Assembly: GCA_023262065.1 (NCBI GenBank)
Contig: JALRDW010000232.1
Coordinates: 1 to 25,706, forward strand
Source: Acidimicrobiia bacterium
GTDB lineage: Bacteria; Actinomycetota; Acidimicrobiia; IMCC26256
DNA: 25,706 bases
Direction of reading: 5' to 3'
A program made the position numbers and the translations under genes. The notes beneath the pieces are model-generated. The model did not search any database. It saw only the letters and a program-made list of their open reading frames with translations, and was not told where the DNA came from. Position 1 is the stretch's first letter. Each line of letters begins with the position of its first letter. This document shows positions 7,046 through 15,023 of this stretch, in pieces.

Positions 7046-9595
7046 ATGTGGAAGGTCACGCTCAAGGGCCTGCTGGGCCACAAGGTCCGCTTCGCGCTCA
7101 CCGCGATCGCGGTGACGCTCGGTGTGGCCTTCATGGCCGGCACGCTGGTGCTCACCGACACGATCAAGGTCATCTTCGACGACCTCGTCACCTCGGTGAC
7201 GCGGGACACCGACGCCTACGTGCGCTCGCGTGACGTGATCGACACGGCGTTCGGTGAGCAACGGGACCGGGTGGACGCATCGGTGCTCGGGCGGGTGCGG
7301 GAGATCCAGGGCGTCCGGGAGGCCGACGGCGTCCTCCAGTTCTACGCGCAGATCGTCGGTGCGGACGGCAAGACGATCGGCAATCCGATGGGCGGGGCGC
7401 CCACCCTCGGCCTCATCTGGAATCCCGGATCGCTGACGGCCTGGCGACTCGTCGACGGACGTGGGCCCACCGAGAACGACGAGGTGGTGATCGATCGCGC
7501 GAGCGCCAAGGCCGGCAAGGTGGAGGTCGGGGACACCGTCTCGATCCTCTCCCAGCAGGCCCCCGCGACGTTCCGAGTGTCGGGGATCGCGACCTTCGGC
7601 AATGCGGACTCGGCGGCCGGCGCGACCGCGGCGCTGTTCACGACGCCGACCGCGCAGTTCCTCAGCGGGGCGGTCGGGCGGTTCGACGGCATCCAGGTCG
7701 CAGGGGAGGACGGCATCTCGCAACGTGAGCTCGTGGCGCGCATCACCGCGGGGCTCGCCGATCCCGCGGTGCAGGTCATCACCGGCGAACGCCTCACCAA
7801 GGAGAACCAGGACGCGTTCGCCCAACAGCTGCAGTTCTTCAACGTGGCGCTGCTCGCGTTCGCGCTCATCGCGCTCTTCGTCGGGTCGTTCATCATCTTC
7901 AACACCTTCTCGATCATCGTGGCCCAGCGCACGCGTGAGATCGGGCTGCTCCGGGCCATGGGTGCGAGCCGGCGCCAGATCACGCTCTCGGTACTCGCCG
8001 AGGCCGTCGCCGTGGGCTTCCTGGCCTCGCTCGCCGGGCTGCTCGCCGGGGTGGGCCTGGCGGTCGGGCTCAAGGCCCTGCTCGGCGCGGTCGGCATCGA
8101 CATCCCGAACGGGGCCACCCAGATCCTGCCCCGCACGGTGATCGTGGGCCTCGGCCTCGGGACCGGGATCACCGTCATCTCGGCGCTGCTCCCGGCCCGC
8201 CGTGCCGCGCGGATCGCACCGATCGAGGCGCTGCGGGCCGCGACGACGAGCACGACGAAGCGTCTCGTGGTCCGAGCGATCATGGGCGTGCTCATCACCG
8301 GTGCCGGGGTGCTCGCGCTGCTGTTCGGCCTGTTCGGTGGTGGCGGCGTCGAGGCCGTGGGGTTCGGCGCGTTCCTCATCTTCCTCGGCGTCGCCGTGCT
8401 GCTCCCGGTGATCGCGCGCCCGGTCACCCGGCTCATCGCGTGGCCCCTCCCGCGGCTCCGGGGGACGGTCGGGACCCTCGCTCGCGAGAACGCAGCCCGG
8501 AACCCCCGCCGCACCGCGTCGACCGCGGCGGCGCTCATGATCGGCGTCGCGCTCGTCGGGTTCATCACGATCTTCGCGTCCTCGATCAAGGCGTCGTTCG
8601 CGTCCTCGATCGACCAGGCCTTCCGCTCCGACTACGTGATCCGGACCAAGGGCCAGGGTCCGCCCGGGCTCGGCGGGTTCAGCCCCGCGCTGGCCCGCGA
8701 GGTCGCCGAGGTGCCCGGGGTCGAGGCGGCGAGCGGTATCCGCTTCGCCGGGGCCGACATCGAGGGGCGCGCGACCTTCCTGGGCGCGGCGGACCCGGCG
8801 ACCGCGACCACCTTGTTCGACATCGAGCCGCGCCGCGGCGATCTCGCCGGGCTCGGCCCGACCCAGATCGCGGTCTCGACCGAGAAGATGCGTGACGAGG
8901 GGTGGCGGCTGGGGCAGAGCCTCGCCATCCGGTTCCCGAGGGGACCGGCGAACCTCACGATCGCTGCGACCTACGGAGCGGGTCAACGGGCCGGCCTGTT
9001 CGACTTCCTCATCTCGACCGAGGCCTACGACCTGCACTACACGGAACGGCTCGACAGCCAGGTCTTCATCAAGCTCGAGCCGGATGCGGACCGCCGGGTG
9101 GTGACGGTACGGATCCAGCGCGTGCTGCGCGACTATCCGAACGCCGAGCTCCAGGACCAGGAGGAGTTCAAGGCCTCCCAGACCCAGCAGGTCGACCAGG
9201 TCCTCAACCTCATCTACGCGCTGCTCGCGCTGGCGGTGATCATCGCCCTCATCGGCATCGCGAACACGTTGGGGCTCTCGATCATCGAACGCACCAGCGA
9301 ACTCGGCCTCCTCCGGGCGGTCGGGATGACGAGACGGCAACTGCGTTCGGTCATCCGCTGGGAGGCGGTGATCATCGCCCTGCTCGGCACGCTGCTCGGC
9401 ATGGTGATCGCCGGGTTCCTGGGCTGGTCGCTCGTGCACTCGCTGGCCGATCAGGGCCTGTCGACCTTCCGGGCCCCGGCGCGCGAACTCGTGGTCATCA
9501 TGGTGTTCGCCGCGTTTGCCGGGGTGATCGCAGCGATCTGGCCCGCTCGGCGCGCGGCGAAGATCGACATCCTCGACGCGATCTCGTACGAGTAG
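7046..9595 (+). CDS. FtsX-like ABC transporter permease (MacB family, duplicated)
   Basis: The product is 849 residues. A transmembrane helix lies near residues 18-38, followed by an extracytoplasmic MacB-like core. A first FtsX unit of three helices covers about 270-380 and carries EIGLLRAMGASRRQI near 298. Two middle helices (about 414-455) connect to a second half with its own helix near 498-514 and a second outer domain. A second FtsX unit (about 728-835) carries ELGLLRAVGMTRRQL near 752. The internal repeat shows two fused MacB-type halves, the usual actinobacterial form, so one permease chain can pair with two ATPase copies. The exported substrate is unknown. The ATG at 7046 is 7 nt past the ATPase stop, consistent with translational coupling. 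Confidence 0.9.
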   Translation: MWKVTLKGLLGHKVRFALTAIAVTLGVAFMAGTLVLTDTIKVIFDDLVTSVTRDTDAYVRSRDVIDTAFGEQRDRVDASVLGRVREIQGVREADGVLQFYAQIVGADGKTIGNPMGGAPTLGLIWNPGSLTAWRLVDGRGPTENDEVVIDRASAKAGKVEVGDTVSILSQQAPATFRVSGIATFGNADSAAGATAALFTTPTAQFLSGAVGRFDGIQVAGEDGISQRELVARITAGLADPAVQVITGERLTKENQDAFAQQLQFFNVALLAFALIALFVGSFIIFNTFSIIVAQRTREIGLLRAMGASRRQITLSVLAEAVAVGFLASLAGLLAGVGLAVGLKALLGAVGIDIPNGATQILPRTVIVGLGLGTGITVISALLPARRAARIAPIEALRAATTSTTKRLVVRAIMGVLITGAGVLALLFGLFGGGGVEAVGFGAFLIFLGVAVLLPVIARPVTRLIAWPLPRLRGTVGTLARENAARNPRRTASTAAALMIGVALVGFITIFASSIKASFASSIDQAFRSDYVIRTKGQGPPGLGGFSPALAREVAEVPGVEAASGIRFAGADIEGRATFLGAADPATATTLFDIEPRRGDLAGLGPTQIAVSTEKMRDEGWRLGQSLAIRFPRGPANLTIAATYGAGQRAGLFDFLISTEAYDLHYTERLDSQVFIKLEPDADRRVVTVRIQRVLRDYPNAELQDQEEFKASQTQQVDQVLNLIYALLALAVIIALIGIANTLGLSIIERTSELGLLRAVGMTRRQLRSVIRWEAVIIALLGTLLGMVIAGFLGWSLVHSLADQGLSTFRAPARELVVIMVFAAFAGVIAAIWPARRAAKIDILDAISYE

Positions 9596-9604
9596 CGCCC
9601 CGGG

Positions 9605-10105
9605 TCAGCGCCCGTCCTGCAGGCGGGCGTCCTTCTCCTTGACCATGGCGGCCAGCCCGTCCTGGTACATCTCCATGCGACGCTGCAGATCGAGGTCGTG
9701 GGAGCCGAGGATGCGGACGGCGAGCAGTCCGGCGTTGCGGGCGTTGCCGACGGCGACGGTCGCGACCGGGATGCCCGCGGGCATCTGCACGATCGACAGG
9801 AGGGAGTCGAGTCCGTCGAGCTGGGCCAGCGGCACCGGCACACCGATGACGGGCAGCGGCGTCATGGATGCGGTCATGCCCGGGAGGTGGGCCGCGCCGC
9901 CGGCCCCGGCGATGATGACCCGCAGACCCCGGTCGGCCGCCTGCTTCGCGTAGTCCCACATGACGTCGGGCGTCCGGTGGGCGGAGACGATCCGGACCTC
10001 GTGGGCGATGCCGAACTCCTCGAGGATGTCGATCGCGCCCTGCATGACGCCCAGGTCCGAGTCGCTCCCCATGATGATGCCGACGAGCGGCTGTGCCCCG
10101 GTCAC
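9605..10105 (-). CDS. purE: N5-carboxyaminoimidazole ribonucleotide mutase (PurE, class I)
   Basis: PurE moves the carboxyl group of N5-CAIR to give CAIR in de novo purine synthesis, using N5-CAIR made by PurK. The product is 166 residues, the normal length. [13 protein letters not shown] forms the phosphate and ribose site, and VSAHRTPD holds the catalytic His region. [12 protein letters not shown] and the [19 protein letters not shown] block are also canonical. PurK is not in the window, although purE and purK are often adjacent. The GTG start lies 7 nt beyond the hexamer TAACCT on this strand, so a leaderless mRNA is likely. The 3' end faces the permease gene with a 9-nt gap. Confidence 0.94.
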   Translation of the reverse strand: MTGAQPLVGIIMGSDSDLGVMQGAIDILEEFGIAHEVRIVSAHRTPDVMWDYAKQAADRGLRVIIAGAGGAAHLPGMTASMTPLPVIGVPVPLAQLDGLDSLLSIVQMPAGIPVATVAVGNARNAGLLAVRILGSHDLDLQRRMEMYQDGLAAMVKEKDARLQDGR

Positions 10106-10112
10106 GGGTCAG

Positions 10113-10122
10113 AGGTTACCGT
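10113..10122. promoter_or_regulatory. Overlapping divergent -10 elements shared by purE and the nitronate monooxygenase gene
   Basis: The ten bases AGGTTACCGT read TACCGT on the plus strand (10117-10122) and TAACCT on the minus strand (10118 to 10113). The two hexamers share the same TA base pairs. The minus-strand hexamer ends 7 nt before the purE GTG; the plus-strand one would start an mRNA near 10129, ahead of the AGGAG at 10157. Confidence 0.5.
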
Positions 10123-10168
10123 CTCGTGTCCGAGCCCCCGTCGGGTCGGCCGATCCAGGAGCGAACCG

Positions 10169-11140
10169 ATGCTGCGCACCCGTCTCACCGAGATCCTCGA
10201 CGTCGAGCACCCCGTGATGCTCGCAGGCATGGGCGGGGTCTCGTACCACCGCCTCGTCGCCGCGGTCTCGGAGGCCGGGGGCTATGGCTGCTTCGGCGCG
10301 TCGACGCTGCCGGCCGAGGAGTTGCGGGCCGAGATGCGCGCGGCGCGCGCCCTCACCGCCAAGCCGTTCGGAGTGGATCTGCTCACCGCCCTGCCGCAGC
10401 GGCTCATGGAGGACGTCGCCCTCCTCATCGACGAGGGTGCGACGGTGTTCGCGGCGGGCCTCGGCATCCCGCACGACGTCATCCAGATGTGCCACGAGCG
10501 CAACGTGCTCGTCCTCTCCATGTGCGGCAAGGTGCGGCACGCGATCGCGGCGGTCGAGGCGGGGTGCGACATCGTCGTCGCGCAGGGCACCGAGGCCGGG
10601 GGCCACACGGGCCAGATCGCGACCCTGCCGCTCGTCGCCCAGATCGTCGCCGCGGTGGGGGATCGGGTGCCGGTCGTCGCCGCGGGGGGCATCAGCGACG
10701 GACGTGGCCTCGCGGCGGCGCTCGCGCTCGGGGCGGACGGGGTGTGGGTCGGCACGCGCTTCATCGCGACGCCCGAGGCCAACACCGGGGTCGGGTTCAA
10801 GGACGCGCTGCTGCGCTCCCGCGAGGACGACACCGTGATCTCGAAGGCGTTCAGCGGCAAGCCGATGCGCGTGGTGCGCAACGAGGTCGCCAACCACTTC
10901 GCCGAGCACCCCGAGGAGCTCAAGCCGTTCCCGGACCAGTTGCTCGCCGCGATCGAGGGCGGGTACCTCCACCTCGGAGCGAACGAGGACACCCCGGGGG
11001 TGGATCCGAACCGTGAGTGCTTCCCGGCCGGTCAGGCGGTCGGCGGGATCGACGCGCTCGTCCCGGCCGGCGAACTGGTGGTCCGGATGGTCGACGAGGC
11101 CGAGGCCGCACTGCGGGGCGCCGCAGCGACCATCGTCTGA
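10169..11140 (+). CDS. Nitronate monooxygenase / 2-nitropropane dioxygenase family flavoprotein
   Basis: The product is 323 residues with an FMN-binding TIM barrel. AGMGGVSYHRLVAAVSEAGG is the N-terminal barrel signature. AQGTEAGGHTG carries the conserved His region, and PVVAAGGISDGRG followed by ALGADGVWVGTRF binds the FMN phosphate. These enzymes oxidise alkyl nitronates such as propionate-3-nitronate to aldehydes and nitrite. Some close relatives act as enoyl reductases (FabK-like), so the substrate is not certain. The ATG at 10169 is preceded by AGGAG (10157-10161) with a 7-nt gap, which rules out the long in-frame upstream extension running through antisense purE. Confidence 0.86.
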   Translation: MLRTRLTEILDVEHPVMLAGMGGVSYHRLVAAVSEAGGYGCFGASTLPAEELRAEMRAARALTAKPFGVDLLTALPQRLMEDVALLIDEGATVFAAGLGIPHDVIQMCHERNVLVLSMCGKVRHAIAAVEAGCDIVVAQGTEAGGHTGQIATLPLVAQIVAAVGDRVPVVAAGGISDGRGLAAALALGADGVWVGTRFIATPEANTGVGFKDALLRSREDDTVISKAFSGKPMRVVRNEVANHFAEHPEELKPFPDQLLAAIEGGYLHLGANEDTPGVDPNRECFPAGQAVGGIDALVPAGELVVRMVDEAEAALRGAAATIV

Positions 11141-11142
11141 GT

Positions 11143-11167
11143 CGTCACCCACCGGTCGGTGGCGACG
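11143..11167. terminator. Bidirectional terminator-like hairpin
   Basis: Arms 11143-11153 and 11158-11167 pair as CGTC and CCACC with GGTGG and GACG, with a small bulge and a GGTC loop. It lies in the 40-nt gap between the convergent nitronate monooxygenase and gmd genes and could end transcripts from both sides. Confidence 0.45.
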
Positions 11168-11180
11168 GTGGGGCGCGGGG

Positions 11181-12173
11181 CTAGCGGCCCTGCTCCATCT
11201 TGGCGGTCTCGATGGCGAGATCGGATTCGTACATCATCCGCACGAGTTCCTCGAAGGTGACCTTCGGGGTCCAGCCCAGTTTCGCCTTGGCCTTCGAGGC
11301 GTCGCCCATGAGGAGGTCGACCTCGGCCGGTCGGTCGAAGCGGGTGTCGTGCTTCACGAACGGCTCCCAGGAGTCGTAGCCGGCGATGCGGAACGCGACG
11401 TCGAGGAACTCGCGGATCGTGTGGGTCTCACCGGTCGCGATGACGTAGTCGTCGGGCACGTCCTGCTGCAGCATCATCCACATGGCCTCGACGTAGTCGC
11501 CGGCGTAGCCCCAGTCGCGAGCGGCATCGAGGTTGCCGAGGCTGATCTCGTCCTGCAGGCCCAACTTGATGCGGGCGAGGGAGTTCGTGATCTTGCGGGT
11601 GACGAACTCGAGACCGCGACGCGGACCCTCGTGGTTGAACAGGATGCCGCTGCTCGCGTGGATGCCGTAGGCCTCGCGGTAGTTGAGCGTCGTGTAGTGG
11701 CCGAACACCTTGGCGACGCCGTAGGGCGAGCGCGGGTGGAACGGCGTCGTCTCGCTCTGCGGGGTCTCGCGCACCTTGCCGAACATCTCGGAGGAGGACG
11801 CCTGGTAGAAGCGGATCGGGTTGTTGTCGGTGCCGCCGACGATCCGCACCGCCTCGATCATGCGGAGCACCCCGAGCCCGGTGATCTCGGCGGTGAGCTC
11901 GGCCTGCTTGAACGACAGCTGCACGAACGAGATCGCGCCGAGGTTGTAGACCTCGTCGGGCTGGACCTGCTCGACCGCGGCGATGAGCGAGGAGAGGTCG
12001 CGGAGGTCGCCGTCGACGAGTTCGAGGGCCGGGTTCTCGTCGAGGATCATCTCGGCCTTCGGGTTGGCCTGGCCCCGGATCAGCCCGAACACCTGGTAGC
12101 CCTTCGCGGTCAGGAGATCGGCGAGGTGGCGGCCGTCCTGACCGGTGATGCCGGTGACGAGTGCGCGCTTCAT
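11181..12173 (-). CDS. gmd: GDP-mannose 4,6-dehydratase
   Basis: Gmd converts GDP-D-mannose to GDP-4-keto-6-deoxy-D-mannose, the precursor of GDP-L-fucose, GDP-rhamnose and related sugars for surface polysaccharides. The product is 330 residues. The NADP-binding turn is [14 protein letters not shown], the catalytic Ser/Thr region is ASSSEMFG, and the Tyr-Lys pair is in [28 protein letters not shown] and [14 protein letters not shown] are typical of Gmd rather than other short-chain dehydratases. The ATG at 12173 has GAGGAG 10 nt upstream. A -10-like TAGCCT lies at 12219 to 12214, giving a short leader. No GDP-fucose synthase is nearby, so the final sugar is unknown. Confidence 0.92.
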   Translation of the reverse strand: MKRALVTGITGQDGRHLADLLTAKGYQVFGLIRGQANPKAEMILDENPALELVDGDLRDLSSLIAAVEQVQPDEVYNLGAISFVQLSFKQAELTAEITGLGVLRMIEAVRIVGGTDNNPIRFYQASSSEMFGKVRETPQSETTPFHPRSPYGVAKVFGHYTTLNYREAYGIHASSGILFNHEGPRRGLEFVTRKITNSLARIKLGLQDEISLGNLDAARDWGYAGDYVEAMWMMLQQDVPDDYVIATGETHTIREFLDVAFRIAGYDSWEPFVKHDTRFDRPAEVDLLMGDASKAKAKLGWTPKVTFEELVRMMYESDLAIETAKMEQGR

Positions 12174-12213
12174 GCTGGGAGGACTCCTCGGACTGCCTCG
12201 AAGGTGGCGCCGC

Positions 12214-12219
12214 AGGCTA
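12214..12219 (-). promoter_or_regulatory. -10 hexamer of gmd
   Basis: TAGCCT on the minus strand would start an mRNA near 12207 with a leader of about 34 nt containing the GAGGAG ribosome binding site. It lies downstream of the DUF3151 stop codon, so gmd need not depend on read-through. Confidence 0.4.
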
Positions 12220-12249
12220 CACCGGCGCGTGGGGCCCTCCGACCGTGCC

Positions 12250-12690
12250 TCAGGGCGTCCGTCGGCCCCAGTCCGGGTCGAGTTGCACGAGGAACTCGGC
12301 GCACCGCTGCTCCTCGTCGCGTTCGCCGATCGCTGCGGCGCTGCGGCGCAGTCCATCGAGCGCGCGCAGGAAACCCCGGTTGGTCGGCTCGCGCCAACGC
12401 ACCCACCCGGAGCCGCGCCAGCCGGACTGGCGCAGCCGGTCGAGGCCTCGGTGGTACCCGACCCGGTAGCACGCGTACGCCTCGACATCGTCCCGGGCGA
12501 GGTCACCGAGCGTGGCCCAGGCCTCGAGGTTCCGCGGCCACTGCGCGACCACATCGGCCACGAGGTCACGGCGGTGCGCGGGCGGTGCGGCGAGCGCGTG
12601 CTCGAGGGCCCGGGTCGCGTCGGCCGGTTCGGGCTCGAGCACCGTCTCGGGCGGACCCTGCGGGTTGAAGGCGATCGGTCGGTCGTTCAC
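12250..12690 (-). CDS. DUF3151 family protein
   Basis: The product is 146 residues, soluble, with no signal peptide or membrane segment. [21 protein letters not shown], followed by RGSGWVRW and [13 protein letters not shown], matches the actinobacterial DUF3151 family as I know it. The alpha-helical pattern and the AWATLGDLA stretch suggest a TPR-like helical fold. The function is unknown. Two GTG codons could start it, at 12699 and 12690. A -10-like TAGCGT (12703 to 12698) overlaps the first and ends 7 nt before the second, so I chose 12690. Confidence 0.8.
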   Translation of the reverse strand: MNDRPIAFNPQGPPETVLEPEPADATRALEHALAAPPAHRRDLVADVVAQWPRNLEAWATLGDLARDDVEAYACYRVGYHRGLDRLRQSGWRGSGWVRWREPTNRGFLRALDGLRRSAAAIGERDEEQRCAEFLVQLDPDWGRRTP

Positions 12691-12697
12691 CGCGACC

Positions 12698-12737
12698 ACG
12701 CTACGCCCCCGGGCCTCGCGGGGCGGACCGGTACCAT
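12698..12737. promoter_or_regulatory. Divergent promoter region between DUF3151 and the histidine phosphatase gene
   Basis: TAGCGT on the minus strand (12703 to 12698) ends 7 nt before the GTG at 12690. TACCAT on the plus strand (12732-12737) ends exactly 6 nt before the ATG at 12744. The hexamers are 28 bp apart. Confidence 0.5.
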
Positions 12738-12743
12738 CCCCTC

Positions 12744-13445
12744 ATGACCGAAGCCGCGGGTGACGACGCGCCGAGCACCGCCACCGAGGCGGCGCACCCG
12801 CACGTGCGCCCGACCCGCCTCGTGCTCGTCCGCCACGCGGTCACCGCGCAGACCGGCCCGCTCCTCTCGGGTCGCAAGCCGGGGATCGACCTCTCCGACG
12901 AGGGCCGTCGACAGGCCGAGGCCACGGCGGAGCGCCTCGCCCCGCCGGTGCGGGTCGACGCGATCTACGCGAGCCCGATCGAGCGCACCCAGCAGACCGC
13001 GGCCGCGATCGCAGCCCGCCACGACCTCCCGGTGGTCACCCTCGACGGCGTCATCGAGGCCGAGTACGGGGACTGGACGGGCGGGGCGATCGCGGAGCTC
13101 GCGAAGACCGACCTGTGGAAGGTCGTGCAGGCGGCCCCGTCGCGGGCCCGGTTCCCGAACGGCGAGAGCATCGCCGAGATGCAGGCCCGCATGGTCGCCG
13201 CCCTCGACGGCGTCATCTCTGCCCACCCGGGCGAGCACGTCGTCGTCGTGTCCCACGCCGACCCGATCAAGGCCGCCATCGCGCACTACACGGGGATGCA
13301 CCTCGACCTGTTCCAGCGGGTCGTCGTGTCGCCGGCCTCGGTCACCGTGTTCGAGATCGGCACCTTCGGGGCCGCCCTCGTGAAGGCGAACGAGACCGGA
13401 TCCCTCGGCGAGCTCGTCCCCCCCGCCCCGGAGGCCGGTGGCTGA
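12744..13445 (+). CDS. Histidine phosphatase family protein, phosphomutase-like (MSMEG_4193 type)
   Basis: The product is 233 residues. VLVRHAVT holds the catalytic Arg30-His31 of the phosphoglycerate-mutase superfamily, with Ala where the common RHG or RHA motif varies. YASPIERTQQTA, EYGDWTGG and the late VVVSHADPIKAAI complete the phosphate pocket. The enzyme should hydrolyse or transfer a phosphate from an unknown metabolite. The next two genes complete a set conserved in many actinobacteria, so I place it in the MSMEG_4193 subgroup rather than glycolytic mutases. Its stop shares a base with the next start (TGATG), indicating translational coupling. Confidence 0.84.
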   Translation: MTEAAGDDAPSTATEAAHPHVRPTRLVLVRHAVTAQTGPLLSGRKPGIDLSDEGRRQAEATAERLAPPVRVDAIYASPIERTQQTAAAIAARHDLPVVTLDGVIEAEYGDWTGGAIAELAKTDLWKVVQAAPSRARFPNGESIAEMQARMVAALDGVISAHPGEHVVVVSHADPIKAAIAHYTGMHLDLFQRVVVSPASVTVFEIGTFGAALVKANETGSLGELVPPAPEAGG

Positions 13446-13969
13446 TGGGCGGCATCATCGAGTTCGAGGATCCGGAGTGGCTGGCCGCCGGCGCGGTCGG
13501 TGAACCGGGGCAGCGGACCTTCCTCGTCCAGGCGCAGACCGAGGATGGCGACCGCATCACCGTCCTCGTCGAGAAGCAGCAGGTCGCGACGCTCGCCGAC
13601 GAGCTGCAGGGCTTCCTCGCCCGCCTCGCCACCGAGGTGCCGCCCCAGCCCGACGAGATGCTGGTACCGAGTCGCCCGGCCGTCGTGACCGAGGACGTGC
13701 CCGCGTTCCGGGCCTTCTCCATGGCGATCGGCTGGCTGGCGGATCGTCGTCGGATCCTCATCGAGCTGCACGAGAATCCACCCCTCGAGCTGGGGGAGGA
13801 GCAGGTCCTCGACCCCGAGGGTCACGTGCTGCGCATCTTCGCGACCCGCGGCGCGGTGCGAGCGATGGCCGAGGCCGCGATCATCGCGGTCGGGCAGGGC
13901 CGACCGCCGTGTCCGCTCTGCGAGTTCCCGATGGACCCCGACGGTCACATCTGTCCGCGGTGGAACTGA
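13445..13969 (+). CDS. DUF3090 family protein
   Basis: The product is 174 residues, acidic and soluble. The C-terminus holds CPLC and, 14 residues on, HICPRWN, which looks like a small zinc-ribbon-type knuckle (three Cys and one His). The rest is not recognisable beyond the family, whose function is unknown to me. In mycobacteria and streptomycetes this family sits between a phosphomutase-like and a kinase-like gene, exactly as here. Its ATG overlaps the preceding stop by one base and its own stop lies inside the next gene, so the three proteins are probably made in fixed proportion. Confidence 0.82.
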   Translation: MGGIIEFEDPEWLAAGAVGEPGQRTFLVQAQTEDGDRITVLVEKQQVATLADELQGFLARLATEVPPQPDEMLVPSRPAVVTEDVPAFRAFSMAIGWLADRRRILIELHENPPLELGEEQVLDPEGHVLRIFATRGAVRAMAEAAIIAVGQGRPPCPLCEFPMDPDGHICPRWN

Positions 13970-14685
13970 GCCCCGAGATCCGCGACGAGGTCGTCCGTGG
14001 TGGCGAGCTCGAGGTGCTCGGTCGTATGGCGTGGTCGTCGAACGCGACCCTCCTCGTCAACGCGTCGCTGGACGGGACCGAGGTGCGGGCGATCTACAAG
14101 CCGATCGAGGGGGAGCGTCCGTTGTGGGACTTCCCCGACGGCACGCTGGCCGGGCGGGAGGTCGCGGCCCATGAGCTCTCGGCGTTCCTCGGCTGGGACA
14201 TCGTGCCGTACACCGTGCTGCGGGAGGGACCGTTCGGCCCCGGCATGGTGCAGCGCTTCGTGGATCACGACCCCGACGACCACTACTTCACGTTGCTCGA
14301 ACGGCACCTCGACGACTTCCGCGCCTTCGCCGTCTTCGACATCCTCGCGAACAACACCGACCGGAAGGGTGGTCACTGCCTCGAGGAACTCGGGACGGGC
14401 CACGTGTACGGCATCGACCACGGTCTGACCTTCCACGCGCACCCCAAGTTGCGCACCGTGATCTGGGACTTCGGGGGTGAGGCGATCGACGACGCCCTGC
14501 TGACCGGGGTCGACCGCGTCGCCGCCGACCTCAGCGCGGTCGGACCACTCGCTGAGGCGCTCGCACCGCTCATCGCGCCCCACGAGGTGCGGGCGCTGGG
14601 CGACCGGGCCCGGGCCCTGCTCGAGACCCGCCACCTGCCGATCGCGGACGAGGGCTACCACTCGGTGCCCTGGCCGTTGGTCTGA
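13960..14685 (+). CDS. SCO1664 family protein, PI3/4-kinase-like fold
   Basis: The product is 241 residues. AIYKPIEGERPLWDFP resembles the ATP-binding Lys strand of PI3/4-kinase and HipA-like folds. ILANNTDRKGGHCL looks like a catalytic loop (Asp and Asn), and VYGIDHGLTFH like the metal-binding Asp motif. It may phosphorylate a small molecule or protein, but no activity is established to my knowledge. Pairing with a phosphatase two genes upstream is suggestive. The GTG at 13960 overlaps the end of DUF3090 by 10 bases; a longer GTG start at 13909 would extend further into that gene and is less likely. Confidence 0.8.
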   Translation: MELSPEIRDEVVRGGELEVLGRMAWSSNATLLVNASLDGTEVRAIYKPIEGERPLWDFPDGTLAGREVAAHELSAFLGWDIVPYTVLREGPFGPGMVQRFVDHDPDDHYFTLLERHLDDFRAFAVFDILANNTDRKGGHCLEELGTGHVYGIDHGLTFHAHPKLRTVIWDFGGEAIDDALLTGVDRVAADLSAVGPLAEALAPLIAPHEVRALGDRARALLETRHLPIADEGYHSVPWPLV

Positions 14686-14693
14686 GCGGCGGG

Positions 14694-15023
14694 TCAGTCT
14701 CCGAGCAGCGCCGCCACCACGGCGACCGGATCGCGGAGGAACTGCGAGCGCGGGAGCACCACCGTCGCGCCGGCGCGGGCGGCCTCGTCGAGGGCGTCGG
14801 TGTCGACGTGGGACCCGAACGCCACGATGCGCGCGTGCGGAGCCGCGTCCACGATGGCCGGGATCGCGGCAGCGTGCCGGGCGAGGTCGACGAGCACGAC
14901 GCTCGCACCGGCGCACGCCGTGGGCTCCCGGGTGAACGCGATGCCGTCGATCGCACCGAGTCGGGATCGGTCCATGAGGTCGTCCACGAGGCCGACCACG
15001 CGTCCCGCCGGCCGGGCGCTCAC
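14694..15023 (-). CDS. Small receiver-like (CheY-fold) protein
   Basis: The product is 109 residues with no output domain. The alternating strand/helix pattern resembles a response-regulator receiver. VVGLVDDLMD puts an acidic pair (Asp14, Asp15) at the end of strand 1. SVVLVDLAR puts Asp46 at the phosphorylation position, and IVAFGSH supplies Ser71 at the Thr/Ser switch. The usual Lys of strand 5 is replaced, since VVLPRS has Arg92. It may be a divergent single-domain receiver or a non-phosphorylated relative. The GTG start overlaps the ClC stop by four bases (15020-15023), so it is translationally coupled to the channel gene. No histidine kinase is nearby. Confidence 0.6.
   Translation of the reverse strand: MSARPAGRVVGLVDDLMDRSRLGAIDGIAFTREPTACAGASVVLVDLARHAAAIPAIVDAAPHARIVAFGSHVDTDALDEAARAGATVVLPRSQFLRDPVAVVAALLGD

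Noticed and set aside
6971..9439. 822-codon open frame on the minus strand opposite the permease gene
   Set aside because: The product is a low-complexity Arg/Asp/Glu/Gly-rich string with no motif; it is a by-product of high GC in the antisense of a clear FtsX-like gene.
9698..10168. Upstream extension of the nitronate monooxygenase frame
   Set aside because: It runs antisense to purE, and AGGAG with correct spacing marks the ATG at 10169.
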